DNA of 39,338 bases, from NCBI GenBank assembly GCA_020852655.1, contig JADZAI010000053.1:1-39338 (forward strand), in the 5' to 3' direction. The position numbers and the translations under genes are program-made. The notes beneath the pieces are model-generated. The model was given only the letters and a program-made list of their open reading frames with translations, was not told the DNA's origin and made no database searches. Positions 25,172 to 33,382 of this stretch are shown piece by piece. The stretch comes from Alphaproteobacteria bacterium (GTDB lineage: Bacteria; Pseudomonadota; Alphaproteobacteria; Micropepsales; Micropepsaceae). Each line of letters starts with the position of its first letter. The first letter of the stretch is position 1.

Positions 25172-25570
25172 CTACTGCGCCGAGGCCATTGCGGCGTTCT
25201 GCACGTCCTTCAGCGAAGCCAGCGCCACGTCGGCGTCCTGAAGCTGCGCCGTCGCGCTGGTGACCATCTCCTCGGCCTCGGCGATCGCCTGAGCCTTGTC
25301 TTCGGCGGTCAGCGGCTGGCAGGCCGGGTTCGATCCGACCTCGCCGCAGCGCATCGTGCCGTCGTCGGCGACGCTGTAGATGCCGGCGAAATCGCCTGCC
25401 TTCAGGTCGGCGAGATAGGCCCGGGCGTCTTCCAGGTCCTGCTGGGCGCCGGCCACGGAGTCCCGGGCCTCCGCCAGATCCGGCCCTGCCGCACCGGCCG
25501 AAGCCGATCCGGCCAGCAGCGCGAAGGCTGCGACAGCGGCGGCGAAGGTCGGAAGGCTACGGCGGAACAT
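25172..25570 (-). CDS. Secreted helical protein of unknown function
   Basis: This 132-aa protein has a clear signal peptide (about 1-26, ending AGSASAGAAG). The rest is Ala/Asp/Glu-rich helix with heptad-like spacing (LAEARDSVAGAQQDLEDARA; later AQAIAEAEEMVTSATAQLQD). A small middle loop has two cysteines, MRCGEVGSNPACQPL, that could form a disulfide. It looks like a periplasmic helical hairpin, but no family is recognised. It is alone on its transcript, with an AT-richer 110-nt upstream region (25571-25680) that probably holds its promoter; no clear boxes were found. Confidence 0.7.
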   Translation of the reverse strand: MFRRSLPTFAAAVAAFALLAGSASAGAAGPDLAEARDSVAGAQQDLEDARAYLADLKAGDFAGIYSVADDGTMRCGEVGSNPACQPLTAEDKAQAIAEAEEMVTSATAQLQDADVALASLKDVQNAAMASAQ

Positions 25571-25680
25571 CTCGATCCCCAGGTTGAATGCGCCGGGGTT
25601 AAACGCCTTAACCGGATATTTAGATGTGCGTCAGATCACACTGCATTATGAAATTCTTGTCATGATGACGAGGATGGGCC

Positions 25681-27234
25681 TCAACCGCCTTTCGGCGGCG
25701 CGGCCGGCGCGGGCTGCGCTGGCGTAGTCTTGCCGCCCCCGACATCGGCCGTGGGGGCGCCGGCCGGCGCGGTCGGGGCCCCGAATTTCAACTGCGAAAG
25801 CGCCGTGACCGCGCGGCGGGCCTTCTGCACCCCGTTGTCGTAGTAGCGCCAGGGGATGAGGATATCGGGCTCGACGCCCGCCACCTCGTTGGTGCCGTCC
25901 TTGCGGTACCAGACGCAGTCGGGGACATGAAGCTGCCCGCCGGTCCTCGCCAGCGTCACCGGCATGTCGCCCGAGGCCATCCAACCGCAGCCGGCCCCGA
26001 AGGTCGGCTCGCCGATCAGGGTTGCGGCTCCGTTGTCCTTGAGGAGCGTTGCGAAATGCTCCGCCGCACTCGCCGAGCCCTCGTCCAGCATCACGTAGAG
26101 CGGCCCCTGCCAGAGCCCTTCGTCATAGCTGTAGAGCGCCGAATAGAAGAGCGCCGAGGCCGAGCGCAGCAGCGTGAATGCGCCGGGTTCCGCGTAGTCG
26201 AGCACGCCCGTCGCGAAGAGCCGGGTCGGCGGGATCAGCGAGCAGCCGGGCGTCTTGCCCTGCCACAGGGCCATGCGGTCGCAGGAGATGTTCGCTTCGG
26301 CGAGCGCCTGTTTCAGCTTCGCCTGCGCCTCGGTCAGCACGGTGCGATAGCCGAGCCCGAGGATCGGGTTGGCGAGGTCCGCTTCGACGGCATTCAGGTT
26401 GGTCTGGAGCGCCGCGCGCCAGGCCGGGGTGCGCGTCAGGGCGAGCTGCGGCGCCTTCAGCTTTACCCCGGTCAGCATGCGGGCGACCGGGTCGAGCCAC
26501 AGCGAACCGCCGCCGTTCTGGGTGATGTCGACGGCGAGGGCGGAAATCCCCTGCCCCTTCAGCACCTCGATCTGGCGGGCCACGGCCTCTGTCAGCAGCT
26601 CGGCGGATTTCCGGCCGATCTGGCCGCCGCAATCCTCGGCGCACTCGCCGTCGTCCGGCAGTCCGACGATCGCGACCGCCTGCGGGCAGTAGCGATAGTA
26701 GCCCCACTCGTGGAAGCTCGGGATGCGCAGCACGCCCAGCCTGCCGCCGGGCAGGTCGAGGACGTGGATGGGAAATATCTCGGAATCCGGCGTCGCAATG
26801 GCGCGGCCGCCCGCCTTGTCGAAGGGCAGGCCGGGGGCCCGTTCCTCGTCGCGATAGCCGAGGCTCTTGCAGATCGAGGCGGTGCCCCAGACCTGTTCCT
26901 CCACCTGCCGCTCGTCGGGCCAATCGAGCGAGATGTGGCCGTCACCGAGCTGGTTCAGAAAATTGCGTAGCACCTCGCGCGCCTCGCCGTCCGACCGGGC
27001 GGCGTAGAGCCCGTCCTCGGCCTGCCGGGCGAGTTCGGGCAGGTCGAGCCCGCGCTCCTTGATCGACCATTCGAGATTCGGCGCCTGGTCGGCGAGAACA
27101 CGCTCGGCCTGGGCGAGGTCGGCGATCCAGGGTGCGGCGCTGTAGCCGGTCTCGGCGGGCGGCTGGCCCGCCTCCTCGGCGCCGGCGGCAGCGGCAAAGG
27201 CGCATAGGAGGGCGACGGCCAGCGTGCGGAGCAT
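25681..27234 (-). CDS. S41-family-like periplasmic protease
   Basis: This 517-aa protein starts with a signal peptide (MLRTLAVALLCAFAAAAGAE). It shows the S41 layout: an N-terminal helical cap with LGDGHISLDWP (about 95-105), the core strand ISALAVDITQNGGGSLWLDP, then VMLDEGSASAAEHFATLLKD with the probable nucleophile Ser389, and IGEPTFGAGCG. The Lys of the Ser-Lys dyad of classic CtpA/Tsp enzymes (FGKG) is Ala here. The enzyme therefore either uses a tricorn-like triad or is inactive. The C-terminal 40 residues are Pro/Ala-rich. No PDZ domain is evident. There are eight or so cysteines, consistent with disulfides. Confidence 0.8.
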   Translation of the reverse strand: MLRTLAVALLCAFAAAAGAEEAGQPPAETGYSAAPWIADLAQAERVLADQAPNLEWSIKERGLDLPELARQAEDGLYAARSDGEAREVLRNFLNQLGDGHISLDWPDERQVEEQVWGTASICKSLGYRDEERAPGLPFDKAGGRAIATPDSEIFPIHVLDLPGGRLGVLRIPSFHEWGYYRYCPQAVAIVGLPDDGECAEDCGGQIGRKSAELLTEAVARQIEVLKGQGISALAVDITQNGGGSLWLDPVARMLTGVKLKAPQLALTRTPAWRAALQTNLNAVEADLANPILGLGYRTVLTEAQAKLKQALAEANISCDRMALWQGKTPGCSLIPPTRLFATGVLDYAEPGAFTLLRSASALFYSALYSYDEGLWQGPLYVMLDEGSASAAEHFATLLKDNGAATLIGEPTFGAGCGWMASGDMPVTLARTGGQLHVPDCVWYRKDGTNEVAGVEPDILIPWRYYDNGVQKARRAVTALSQLKFGAPTAPAGAPTADVGGGKTTPAQPAPAAPPKGG

Positions 27235-27283
27235 GGCGCGACGCTAGCGCAAGGCGGAGGCGGCGCGAAGCCGCCCCGGCCGA

Positions 27284-27868
27284 TCATGGTTTCGGAACCG
27301 CGCCCCCGACCGCGCCCCGCACCGTCCCGGTCAGGTCCTGGGCCGGCCCCAGCGGATTGGTCTCTTCACGCTGTTCCTCGGTCCGCGGCGTGCCGGACCA
27401 GAGCTTGTAGACGACGACATCGTCGACCAGCAGCAGCAGCATCGCAGCCGACCAGCCGACTTCATGGGTCTCGCGCTGGAAGCCGAGGACGTCGAGCGAC
27501 ACGTCGCCGGTCCGCTGGGTGGAGCTGGCGCCGGGCTTCAGCAGCCAGCCGGTGCACGCCGTCTTCGCGGCGAGGCAGCCGCGCACCGCCGGATCGAGAT
27601 CGGCCAGGCGGATCGTGTCGCTCGGCATGAAGAGCCGCGTCACCTCCAGATAATTGACGACGCTGAGATTGGGGGTCGTGCGGGGGTCGATCCCCAGCTT
27701 GCGCAGCTTTTCGGTGGTCGTGACGCCCGGCTCGATCACCTTGAAGGCGATCTCGGTGATTTCATAGCTGTCGAACGGCCCGCTGCTCTGCCGTTCGGTG
27801 CGCGGCAGGACATCGCTGGCGCAGGCCGCAAGGACGGCTGCGGCGGTGAGAACCATCAAGCGGAACAT
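27284..27868 (-). CDS. Lipoprotein of unknown function
   Basis: This 194-aa protein has a lipoprotein signal (MFRLMVLTAAAVLAACASDV, lipid Cys at 16). Early on is a segment EPGVTTTEKLRKLGIDPRTT, which resembles the BamE/SmpA-type pattern of a short helix after GxxT. The middle has NLSVVNYLEVTRLFMPSDTI and two cysteines (GCLAAKTACTGW). The end (after about 165) is low complexity. I recognise no family. It lies 45 nt after bfr on the same strand and could be co-transcribed, but nothing links it to iron. Confidence 0.75.
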   Translation of the reverse strand: MFRLMVLTAAAVLAACASDVLPRTERQSSGPFDSYEITEIAFKVIEPGVTTTEKLRKLGIDPRTTPNLSVVNYLEVTRLFMPSDTIRLADLDPAVRGCLAAKTACTGWLLKPGASSTQRTGDVSLDVLGFQRETHEVGWSAAMLLLLVDDVVVYKLWSGTPRTEEQREETNPLGPAQDLTGTVRGAVGGAVPKP

Positions 27869-27913
27869 GCGCCTGCCTACCCCATCCGGCGGGGCCGAAT
27901 GAAGGCGAAAGCC

Positions 27914-28396
27914 TCAGTCCTCGTCGGCCGGTCTCGCCTGGAGCTGGAGGTAGTTGTCGAGCCCGACCGAGTCGAGGATCGAAAGCTGGGTTTCGAGGAA
28001 GTCGATATGCTCCTCGGTGTCATCAAGGATTTCCTTGATCGTTTCGCGTGAGATATAATCCTTGGCCTGCTCGCAGAGCTGCACCGCCTCGATCAGCGTG
28101 GTGCGGCCGCGGCGCTCGAGGTCGAGATCGGCCGACAGGCCCTCCGGCACAGTTTCGCCGATCGCCAGCTTGCCGAGGTCCTGGAGATTGGGCAGGCCTT
28201 CCAGAAACAGGATGCGCTTGATGAGCTTGTCGGCGTGCTTCATCTCGCCGATCGATTCGGCATAAATCTTCTTGCCCAGCCGCTTGAAGCCCCAGTTGTC
28301 GTACATCCGGGCGTGCAGGAAATACTGGTTCACGGCCGTCAGCTCGTTCGTCAGAACGGCGTTCAGCTTGGCGATGACGGCGGGTTCACCCTTCAT
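27914..28396 (-). CDS. bfr: Bacterioferritin
   Basis: This 160-aa protein has normal bacterioferritin length. The di-iron ferroxidase ligands are at Glu18 (LTNEL), Glu51 and His54 (IGEMKHADK), Glu94-region and the C-terminal [11 protein letters not shown] (Glu/His pair). The heme-binding Met52 is in place, so the 24-mer should bind heme at subunit interfaces. It stores iron as ferric mineral. The ribosome site AGGAAGG precedes the ATG at 28396. It is transcribed after bfd (129-nt gap containing GCGCATTCTGCGC at 28441-28453, a small dyad), and Bfd reduces the core to release iron. Confidence 0.96.
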   Translation of the reverse strand: MKGEPAVIAKLNAVLTNELTAVNQYFLHARMYDNWGFKRLGKKIYAESIGEMKHADKLIKRILFLEGLPNLQDLGKLAIGETVPEGLSADLDLERRGRTTLIEAVQLCEQAKDYISRETIKEILDDTEEHIDFLETQLSILDSVGLDNYLQLQARPADED

Positions 28397-28525
28397 GGGA
28401 TCGGCCTTCCTGGAAGCACCTGGAGAACGGGATTCGCGGCGCGCATTCTGCGCAAGGCGGGGGCGGTGCGAAAGGCCGAAAGCGTCTCCGGCGCCGTCGC
28501 AGCGCGGCCGGAGGGCAGAATTTTT

Positions 28526-28726
28526 CTATTCTGCGGCGAGGGCGCAGCTTTCGGCATTGGCCGCGTCGAGCAGGCGCTGGATGTCGACCTTGCAGCGGCC
28601 GCATTTCGGCGCCACGCCGCAGGCCTCATAGACGGCGGCGACGGTCGGGGCGCCGCCTCCCATGACCTGTTCGACCGCGACGGACATGTCGCGCATCCGG
28701 ACGCCATTGCAGTTGCAGACGAACAT
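28526..28726 (-). CDS. bfd: Bacterioferritin-associated ferredoxin (Bfd)
   Basis: This 66-aa [2Fe-2S] BFD-like protein has the cysteine pattern MFVCNCNGVRMRDM (Cys4, Cys6) and CGVAPKCGRCKVDI (CxxC plus the preceding Cys), as in E. coli Bfd. It docks on bacterioferritin and passes electrons to the heme to mobilise stored iron. I choose ATG 28726, which gives the family N-terminus; a GTG at 28753 would add 9 residues. It is driven by a strong promoter overlapped by a Fur-like box (28783-28822), which fits known iron-starvation induction of bfd. Confidence 0.92.
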   Translation of the reverse strand: MFVCNCNGVRMRDMSVAVEQVMGGGAPTVAAVYEACGVAPKCGRCKVDIQRLLDAANAESCALAAE

Positions 28727-28744
28727 GCCCGTGCCCACGAAAAA

Positions 28745-28772
28745 CGGTCGCACCGGTTGAAGTTTGCGACCG
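28745..28772. promoter_or_regulatory. Inverted repeat in the bfd leader
   Basis: CGGTCGCA (28745-28752) and TGCGACCG (28765-28772) are perfect inverted 8-mers separated by 12 nt, located between the bfd -10 box and its start. They could be a second operator or an mRNA hairpin in the leader. The function is not known. Confidence 0.45.
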
Positions 28773-28782
28773 TGTCGCAGGG

Positions 28783-28811
28783 TTGATACGCCGGCCCTCT
28801 CTGCGAGTCAA
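28783..28811 (-). promoter_or_regulatory. Sigma70-type promoter of bfd
   Basis: On the minus strand TTGACT (28806-28811) is followed by a 17-nt spacer and TATCAA (28783-28788). The -35 is one mismatch from consensus, the -10 two. Transcription would start about 50 nt before the bfd ATG at 28726. This is the best vegetative promoter I see in the window. Confidence 0.75.
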
Positions 28812-28822
28812 TCTCATCCGCA
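28802..28822. promoter_or_regulatory. fur box: Candidate Fur box over the bfd -35
   Basis: The 21-nt site starts TGCGAGT and ends CATCCGCA, an imperfect dyad with matching TGCG/CGCA ends and the TCTCAT core seen in GC-rich Fur operators. It covers the -35 of the bfd promoter, where Fur with iron would block transcription. It is also about 70 nt before the divergent TIR gene. It is inferred from pattern only. Confidence 0.55.
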
Positions 28823-28891
28823 AAGATACGGAGGCGCCACACCGCCGCCCGAATTCCCGCTAGATTGACCGCAACGGGGATGTTTTCGCAG

Positions 28892-30721
28892 ATGAGCCAG
28901 TCGGGGGCGCCGTCGGCGCCGTTCAGGTATCGCGCCTTCATCAGCTACAGCCATCGCGACACCGCCTGGGCCGACTGGCTGCACAAGGCGGTCGAGCGCT
29001 ATCGCGTGCCGCGTCCGCTGGTGGGGCGGCGGACCGCACAGGGCCTCGTACCCGCCCGCCTGGTGCCGCTCTTTCGCGACCGCGAGGAGCTGGCGGCCTC
29101 GACCGACCTATCGGCCGTGATCACTGCGGCGCTCGAAGGCGCCTCGCATCTGGTGGTGCTGTGCTCGCCGCGCGCCGCCCGGTCGAAATGGGTGAACGAG
29201 GAAATCCTCGCGTTCAAGCGGCTGGGCCGCGAGGACCGCATCGTCGCCATCATTGTGGACGGCGAACCGAACAGCGGCGACCCGGCGACCGAATGCTTTC
29301 CCGAGGCGCTGAAGTTCAGGATCGGCCCGGACGGCGCGCCGAGCGCCGAGCGCACCGAACCCGTCGCCGCGGACGCCCGCGAGAGCGGCGACGGCAAGGA
29401 CAATGCGAAGCTGAAGCTGATCGCCGGCCTTCTCGGCGTCGGTCTCGACGACCTGAAACGGCGCGAGGCGCAGGCGCAGCGGCGACGGACCGCCTTCGCC
29501 TATAGCCTGACCGGCGTCTTTGCCCTCCTCGCCGTCGCGGCGGTCTGGTTCGCGGTCGAGGCGACCCGCCAGCAGACGCGGGCCGAGGCGGGCGAAGCCG
29601 AAGCCGTCGCCCAGCGCGACCGGGCCAACGCGGCCGTCGATACCGCCCGCGACACCGCCGAGCGGATGACCAGCGACTTCACCGAAAAGCTGCGCACCGC
29701 GCCGGGTGCGCAGATGGCGGTGCTCGCCGACATCCTGGAGCGCTCGGTCCTGCTCATGGACGATCTCGGCAAGTCGAGCCCGCTCGGCAGTGAGGAGCTC
29801 TATGTCCAGGCCATGGGCCTGATCGGCCTTTCGCGGGCCGACAACCTGCTCGGCAATCTGGAGACCGCCATCGCCTCGGCCGAACGGGCCATCGCGATCC
29901 TCGACGGCATCAAAGGCAAGCCGGATGCCCCCCGCGAGGCCGCCCACGATGCCGCGGCGGCGCGCCAGACCCTCGGCGATGCCAACCTGACGCTGGGCCG
30001 GGACGATGCGGCGCTCGCCGCCTATGAGGAGTCGCGCGTGGCCCTGGCGGCGCTGGTCGCGGCCGAGCCCGCCGAGCGCCGCTACAAGCGCAGCCTCGGC
30101 GTCGCCTGGCAGAAGATCGGCGAGGCGCAGGAGCGCCGCCAGGGCATGGCGGCGGCCCGCGCCGCCTATGAGGCGCGCCTCACCATCGCCGAGGAGCTCG
30201 ATCCGGGCTGGCCGAAGGATGACGCGATCCTGCGCCGCGACCTGCCCATGGCGCTCTTCATCCTGGGCGACCTCCTCAACCGGCAGGACGCGAGCGCCGC
30301 CGCCCGGCCGTATCTCGAACGCTCCGTCGCCCTCTTCGAAGGGCTCGCCGGCGATTTCCCGAACGACACCGGCATCGCGTTCAACCACGCCCAGGCGCTC
30401 GCCGCGCTCGCCGCCTATCACATGGCGGCCGGAACGGCGGCCGGCGCCGAAGCCAATCTGGTCAGGGCGATAGCCATCCTCGAACAGCTCTACGCCCTCG
30501 ACGGCGGCAACCAGCGCTGGGGGCAGGCGCTGTACGAAGCCCACGCCAACTATGCCTTCGTGCTGCGCGGCGAGGGGCGCAAGGAAGAGGCGCTGACCCA
30601 TGCGCGCCGCGCCGTCGCAGTGCTGGACGGGCTGATCGCCATCAATGGCGGCGTGCGGCGGTGGCAGAGCGATGCCGCCTATATCCGCAGCTTCATCGCC
30701 GAGGTCGAGGCGGCGCTCTGA
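28892..30721 (+). CDS. TIR-domain membrane protein with TPR repeats
   Basis: This protein of about 609 aa has an N-terminal TIR domain (RYRAFISYSHRDTAWADWLH; then LVPLFRDREELAASTDLSAV; LVVLCSPRAARSKWVNEEIL). The WVNEEI string holds the Glu at the place of the catalytic TIR Glu (WxxxE). After a charged linker comes one membrane helix (TAFAYSLTGVFALLAVAAVW), a coiled segment rich in Ala/Arg/Glu, and TPR-like helical repeats to the end (LGDANLTLGRDDAALAAYEE; HANYAFVLRGEGRKEEALTH). TIR would be cytosolic and the TPR part periplasmic. Role could be NAD+ cleavage, signalling or scaffolding. Starts at TTG 28865 or ATG 28880 are also possible; I take 28892 because GGGGA precedes it. Confidence 0.85.
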   Translation: MSQSGAPSAPFRYRAFISYSHRDTAWADWLHKAVERYRVPRPLVGRRTAQGLVPARLVPLFRDREELAASTDLSAVITAALEGASHLVVLCSPRAARSKWVNEEILAFKRLGREDRIVAIIVDGEPNSGDPATECFPEALKFRIGPDGAPSAERTEPVAADARESGDGKDNAKLKLIAGLLGVGLDDLKRREAQAQRRRTAFAYSLTGVFALLAVAAVWFAVEATRQQTRAEAGEAEAVAQRDRANAAVDTARDTAERMTSDFTEKLRTAPGAQMAVLADILERSVLLMDDLGKSSPLGSEELYVQAMGLIGLSRADNLLGNLETAIASAERAIAILDGIKGKPDAPREAAHDAAAARQTLGDANLTLGRDDAALAAYEESRVALAALVAAEPAERRYKRSLGVAWQKIGEAQERRQGMAAARAAYEARLTIAEELDPGWPKDDAILRRDLPMALFILGDLLNRQDASAAARPYLERSVALFEGLAGDFPNDTGIAFNHAQALAALAAYHMAAGTAAGAEANLVRAIAILEQLYALDGGNQRWGQALYEAHANYAFVLRGEGRKEEALTHARRAVAVLDGLIAINGGVRRWQSDAAYIRSFIAEVEAAL

Positions 30722-30723
30722 CC

Positions 30724-30742
30724 CCGGCTGCAAAGCCGGTTT
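30724..30742 (+). terminator. Weak hairpin after the TIR gene
   Basis: CCGGCT (30724-30729), a GCAA tetraloop and AGCCGG (30734-30739) followed by TTT form a short terminator-like hairpin right after the TIR-TPR stop. The stem is only 6 bp. Confidence 0.45.
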
Positions 30743-30812
30743 CCCCGCCGGGCGCGATGCTCTAGAGAACCCGCCCGCGCGCCTGTCCGCGCCGCACAAG
30801 GTTCCCAGCGTC

Positions 30813-32288
30813 ATGTCCCGCCTCACGCCCCGGATCGTCAAAGGCTTCAAGGATGCGCCGGCCGCGTCCCTGCATGCCCGCCGGCGCATGATCGAAACGG
30901 TGCGCGGCGTCTATGAGAGCTTCGGCTTCGAGGCGCTCGAGACGCCGGCGATCGAATATGTCGACACGCTGGGCAAGTTCCTGCCCGAGAGCGACCAGCC
31001 GGACGCCGGCATCTTCGCGCTGAAGGACCAGGACGAGCAGTGGATCGCGCTGCGCTACGACCTGACCGCGCCGCTGTCGCGCTACGTGGCGCAGAACATC
31101 CAGGCCCTGCCCCTGCCCTTCCGGCGCTACCAGATCGGTTCGGTCTTCCGGAACGAGAAGCCGGGGCCGGGGCGCTTCCGCGAGTTCACCCAGTTCGACG
31201 TCGACACGGTCGGCAGCGCCGCGATGGCGGCCGATGCGGAGAATGCCGCGGTGCTGGCCCGCTCGCTGACGGCGCTCGGCCTCGAAGGCCAGTTCCGCAT
31301 CGCGATGAACAACCGCAAGGTCCTCGACGGCGTGCTGGAGCGCGCCGGGCTCGGCCAGCCGCAGAGCGATCCCCAGGCCATGACGGCGCTGCGGGCGATC
31401 GACAAATTCGACAAGTTCGGCGCCGACGGCGTGCGGCTGCTGCTGACGAGCGGGCGCAAGGACGAATCCGGCGACTTCACCAAAGGCGCCGGCCTCGGCG
31501 CCGCGCAGGCCGAGAGCATTCTCGGCTTCATGGCCTCGGGCCAGGCGAGCCGCAGCGCCACCTGCGACGCGCTGGCGGATGCGGTGAAAGGCTCGGCGCG
31601 CGGCGAAGAGGGCCTGCGCGAGCTGCGCGAGATCGCCGCGCTGCTCGACGCGATGAACCTCGCCGACACGGCCGTCGCCTTCGACCCCGGCATCGTGCGC
31701 GGCCTCGCCTATTACACCGGGCCGGTGCTGGAGGCGCAGGTCACCTTCGAGATCCGGGACGACGAAGGGCGCCTGCGCCAGTTCGGCTCGGTGGCCGGCG
31801 GCGGGCGCTATGACGGGCTGGTCGGGCGCTTCCTCGACAAGGACCTGCCGGCGACCGGCGTTTCCATCGGCGTCGACCGCCTGATCGCGGCGCTGGAAGC
31901 GGCGGGCCGCCTCGAAGGCGCCGCGGCGACGGGGCCGGTGCTGGTGGTCATCTTCGACAAGACCCGCATGGCCGACTATGTGCGCATCGCCGAGGAGCTG
32001 CGGACCGCCGGCATTCCCGCCGAGCTGTTCCTGGGCGAAGGCGGCATGAAGGCGCAGCTCCGCTATGCCGACCGCAAGGGCGCACCGGTGGCGGTGATCG
32101 CCGGCGGCGACGAGTTCGACGCGGGCACGGTCTCGGTCAAGAATCTGGTGCTCGGAGCGCAGGCCGCTTCCGGCGCCGCCAGCAACGAGGCGTTCCGCGC
32201 CGAGGCGAAGGCGAAGGCGCAGGTCACCGTGCCGCGGGCCGAGCTCGCGGCGACGGTACGCGCCATGCTCGCCGGCGCCGCGCGATGA
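30813..32288 (+). CDS. hisS: Histidyl-tRNA synthetase
   Basis: This 491-aa class II synthetase starts at ATG 30813 (MSRLTPRIVKGFKDAPAASL). Seen are ALRYDLTAPLSRYVAQN, motif 2 RRYQIGSVFRNEKPGPGRFR with EFTQFDVDTVG, the HisA motif RGLAYYTGPVLEAQ, and motif 3 GGGRYDGLVGRF ... GVSIGVDRLIAAL. A C-terminal anticodon domain follows (about 385-491). The EKPGPGRFREFTQFDxDTVG text is the alphaproteobacterial form, a group known to have changed the tRNA-His identity rule (loss of the G-1 need in many members). The gene is longer than E. coli HisRS (424 aa). It heads hisS-hisZ-hisG; the next start overlaps by 4 nt. Confidence 0.96.
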   Translation: MSRLTPRIVKGFKDAPAASLHARRRMIETVRGVYESFGFEALETPAIEYVDTLGKFLPESDQPDAGIFALKDQDEQWIALRYDLTAPLSRYVAQNIQALPLPFRRYQIGSVFRNEKPGPGRFREFTQFDVDTVGSAAMAADAENAAVLARSLTALGLEGQFRIAMNNRKVLDGVLERAGLGQPQSDPQAMTALRAIDKFDKFGADGVRLLLTSGRKDESGDFTKGAGLGAAQAESILGFMASGQASRSATCDALADAVKGSARGEEGLRELREIAALLDAMNLADTAVAFDPGIVRGLAYYTGPVLEAQVTFEIRDDEGRLRQFGSVAGGGRYDGLVGRFLDKDLPATGVSIGVDRLIAALEAAGRLEGAAATGPVLVVIFDKTRMADYVRIAEELRTAGIPAELFLGEGGMKAQLRYADRKGAPVAVIAGGDEFDAGTVSVKNLVLGAQAASGAASNEAFRAEAKAKAQVTVPRAELAATVRAMLAGAAR

Positions 32289-33382
32289 GCCCGGCGGCCC
32301 GGCTGGACGCGGTGCGGGCCCGCACCGCGGAGGTCTATGGCGCGGCGGGCTACCGCCTCGTCGAGCCGCCGATCTTCGCGCCCGCCGATACCTTCCTGGA
32401 GCGGCTCGGCGAGCAGTTCCGCCAGCAGACCTGCTTCTTCGAGGACGGCACCGGCGAGGAGCTGTGCCTCAGGCCCGAGATCACCATCCCGGTCTGCCGC
32501 ATGGCGCTCGACGACGGCTTCGACGGCACGGCGCCGCTGCGGCTGCGCTATGCCGGGCCGGTGTTCCGGCTCGACCACGAGCACGGCGGCCGGCTCGCGC
32601 AGACGCAGCAGGCGGGCGGCGAACTGCTCGGCGCGGGCGCCGGGGCGGAGGCCGAGGCCGAGGTGGTAGCGCTGGCGCTGCGGGCGCTGGAAGCCTGCGG
32701 CCTCGGCACGGCGCGGATCGCCCTCGGCGACGCCGGCGCCTTCGCCGACCTCGTCAGCGGGCTCGACCTCACCGACCGCCAGCGCGCCCGGCTGAAGAGC
32801 CAGTTCGACGCGCATGGCTCGGCCCTCGCCGAGCACCTGCCGCAGGCCGAGGACGGAAAGCCTGCGCGCGTGCTCGACCTCGACCTTGCACGGGCCGAGG
32901 TGGAGGCGACGCTGGAGGCCCGGTCGCTGACGATCACCGGCCAGCGCACGGTCGAGGACATCGCCCTGCGCCTCGCCGACCGCTCGGGCCGGGCCGAGGC
33001 GCGGGTCATCCCGCCGCCGGCCCGCGCCGCGCTCCAGGACTTCTTCCGCCTGCACGTGCCGATGCCCGAGGCGGCGCAGGCGGTCGCCGCCTTCTTCCGC
33101 GCCGCCCGGATTGAAAGCCGCGCCGCCGAGCGCCAGGCCGCCCTCGCCGGGGCGCTGGCGCGGGCCGGCGTCGCGCTCGACCGCGTCACCTTCGACGCCG
33201 GCGTGCATGCCCCGCTCGGCTATTACACGGGGCTGGAATTCCGCGTGCACGCGAACGGCACGACCTATGCCGGCGGCGGGCGCTACGACAGCCTGATCGG
33301 CGAACTTGCCGGACGCCCCGGCTGGCGCGTCCCGGCGGTCGGCTGCGCGCTCTTCCTCGATGCCGTCGCGGAGGCCGCGTGA
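32285..33382 (+). CDS. hisZ: ATP phosphoribosyltransferase regulatory subunit HisZ
   Basis: This 365-aa HisRS-like protein lacks the anticodon domain. It has VEPPIFAPADTFLERLGEQF, LCLRPEITIPVCRMAL, YAGPVFRLDHEHGGRLAQTQ and the paralogous LGYYTGLEFRVHANG and GGGRYDSLIGEL. HisZ forms a hetero-octamer with short HisG and gives it activity and histidine feedback. The ATG overlaps the hisS stop (ATGA, 32285-32288), and its own stop overlaps hisG. It is a degenerate synthetase with no tRNA charging expected. Confidence 0.95.
   Translation: MSPAARLDAVRARTAEVYGAAGYRLVEPPIFAPADTFLERLGEQFRQQTCFFEDGTGEELCLRPEITIPVCRMALDDGFDGTAPLRLRYAGPVFRLDHEHGGRLAQTQQAGGELLGAGAGAEAEAEVVALALRALEACGLGTARIALGDAGAFADLVSGLDLTDRQRARLKSQFDAHGSALAEHLPQAEDGKPARVLDLDLARAEVEATLEARSLTITGQRTVEDIALRLADRSGRAEARVIPPPARAALQDFFRLHVPMPEAAQAVAAFFRAARIESRAAERQAALAGALARAGVALDRVTFDAGVHAPLGYYTGLEFRVHANGTTYAGGGRYDSLIGELAGRPGWRVPAVGCALFLDAVAEAA

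Noticed and set aside
28892..30721. TIR gene as part of a defence island
   Set aside because: Neighbours are bfr/bfd and histidine or tRNA synthetase genes, with no effector, sensor or nuclease partner; defence remains only a possibility.
29108..30889. 593-aa open frame antisense to the TIR-TPR gene
   Set aside because: No domain, low-complexity Arg/Gly/Asp text and no ribosome site. The plus strand has clear TIR, membrane and TPR segments.
30813..33382. hisS and hisZ as a tandem duplication of one synthetase
   Set aside because: hisZ is the known HisRS paralogue required by short HisG; the hisS-hisZ-hisG order is normal in this class.
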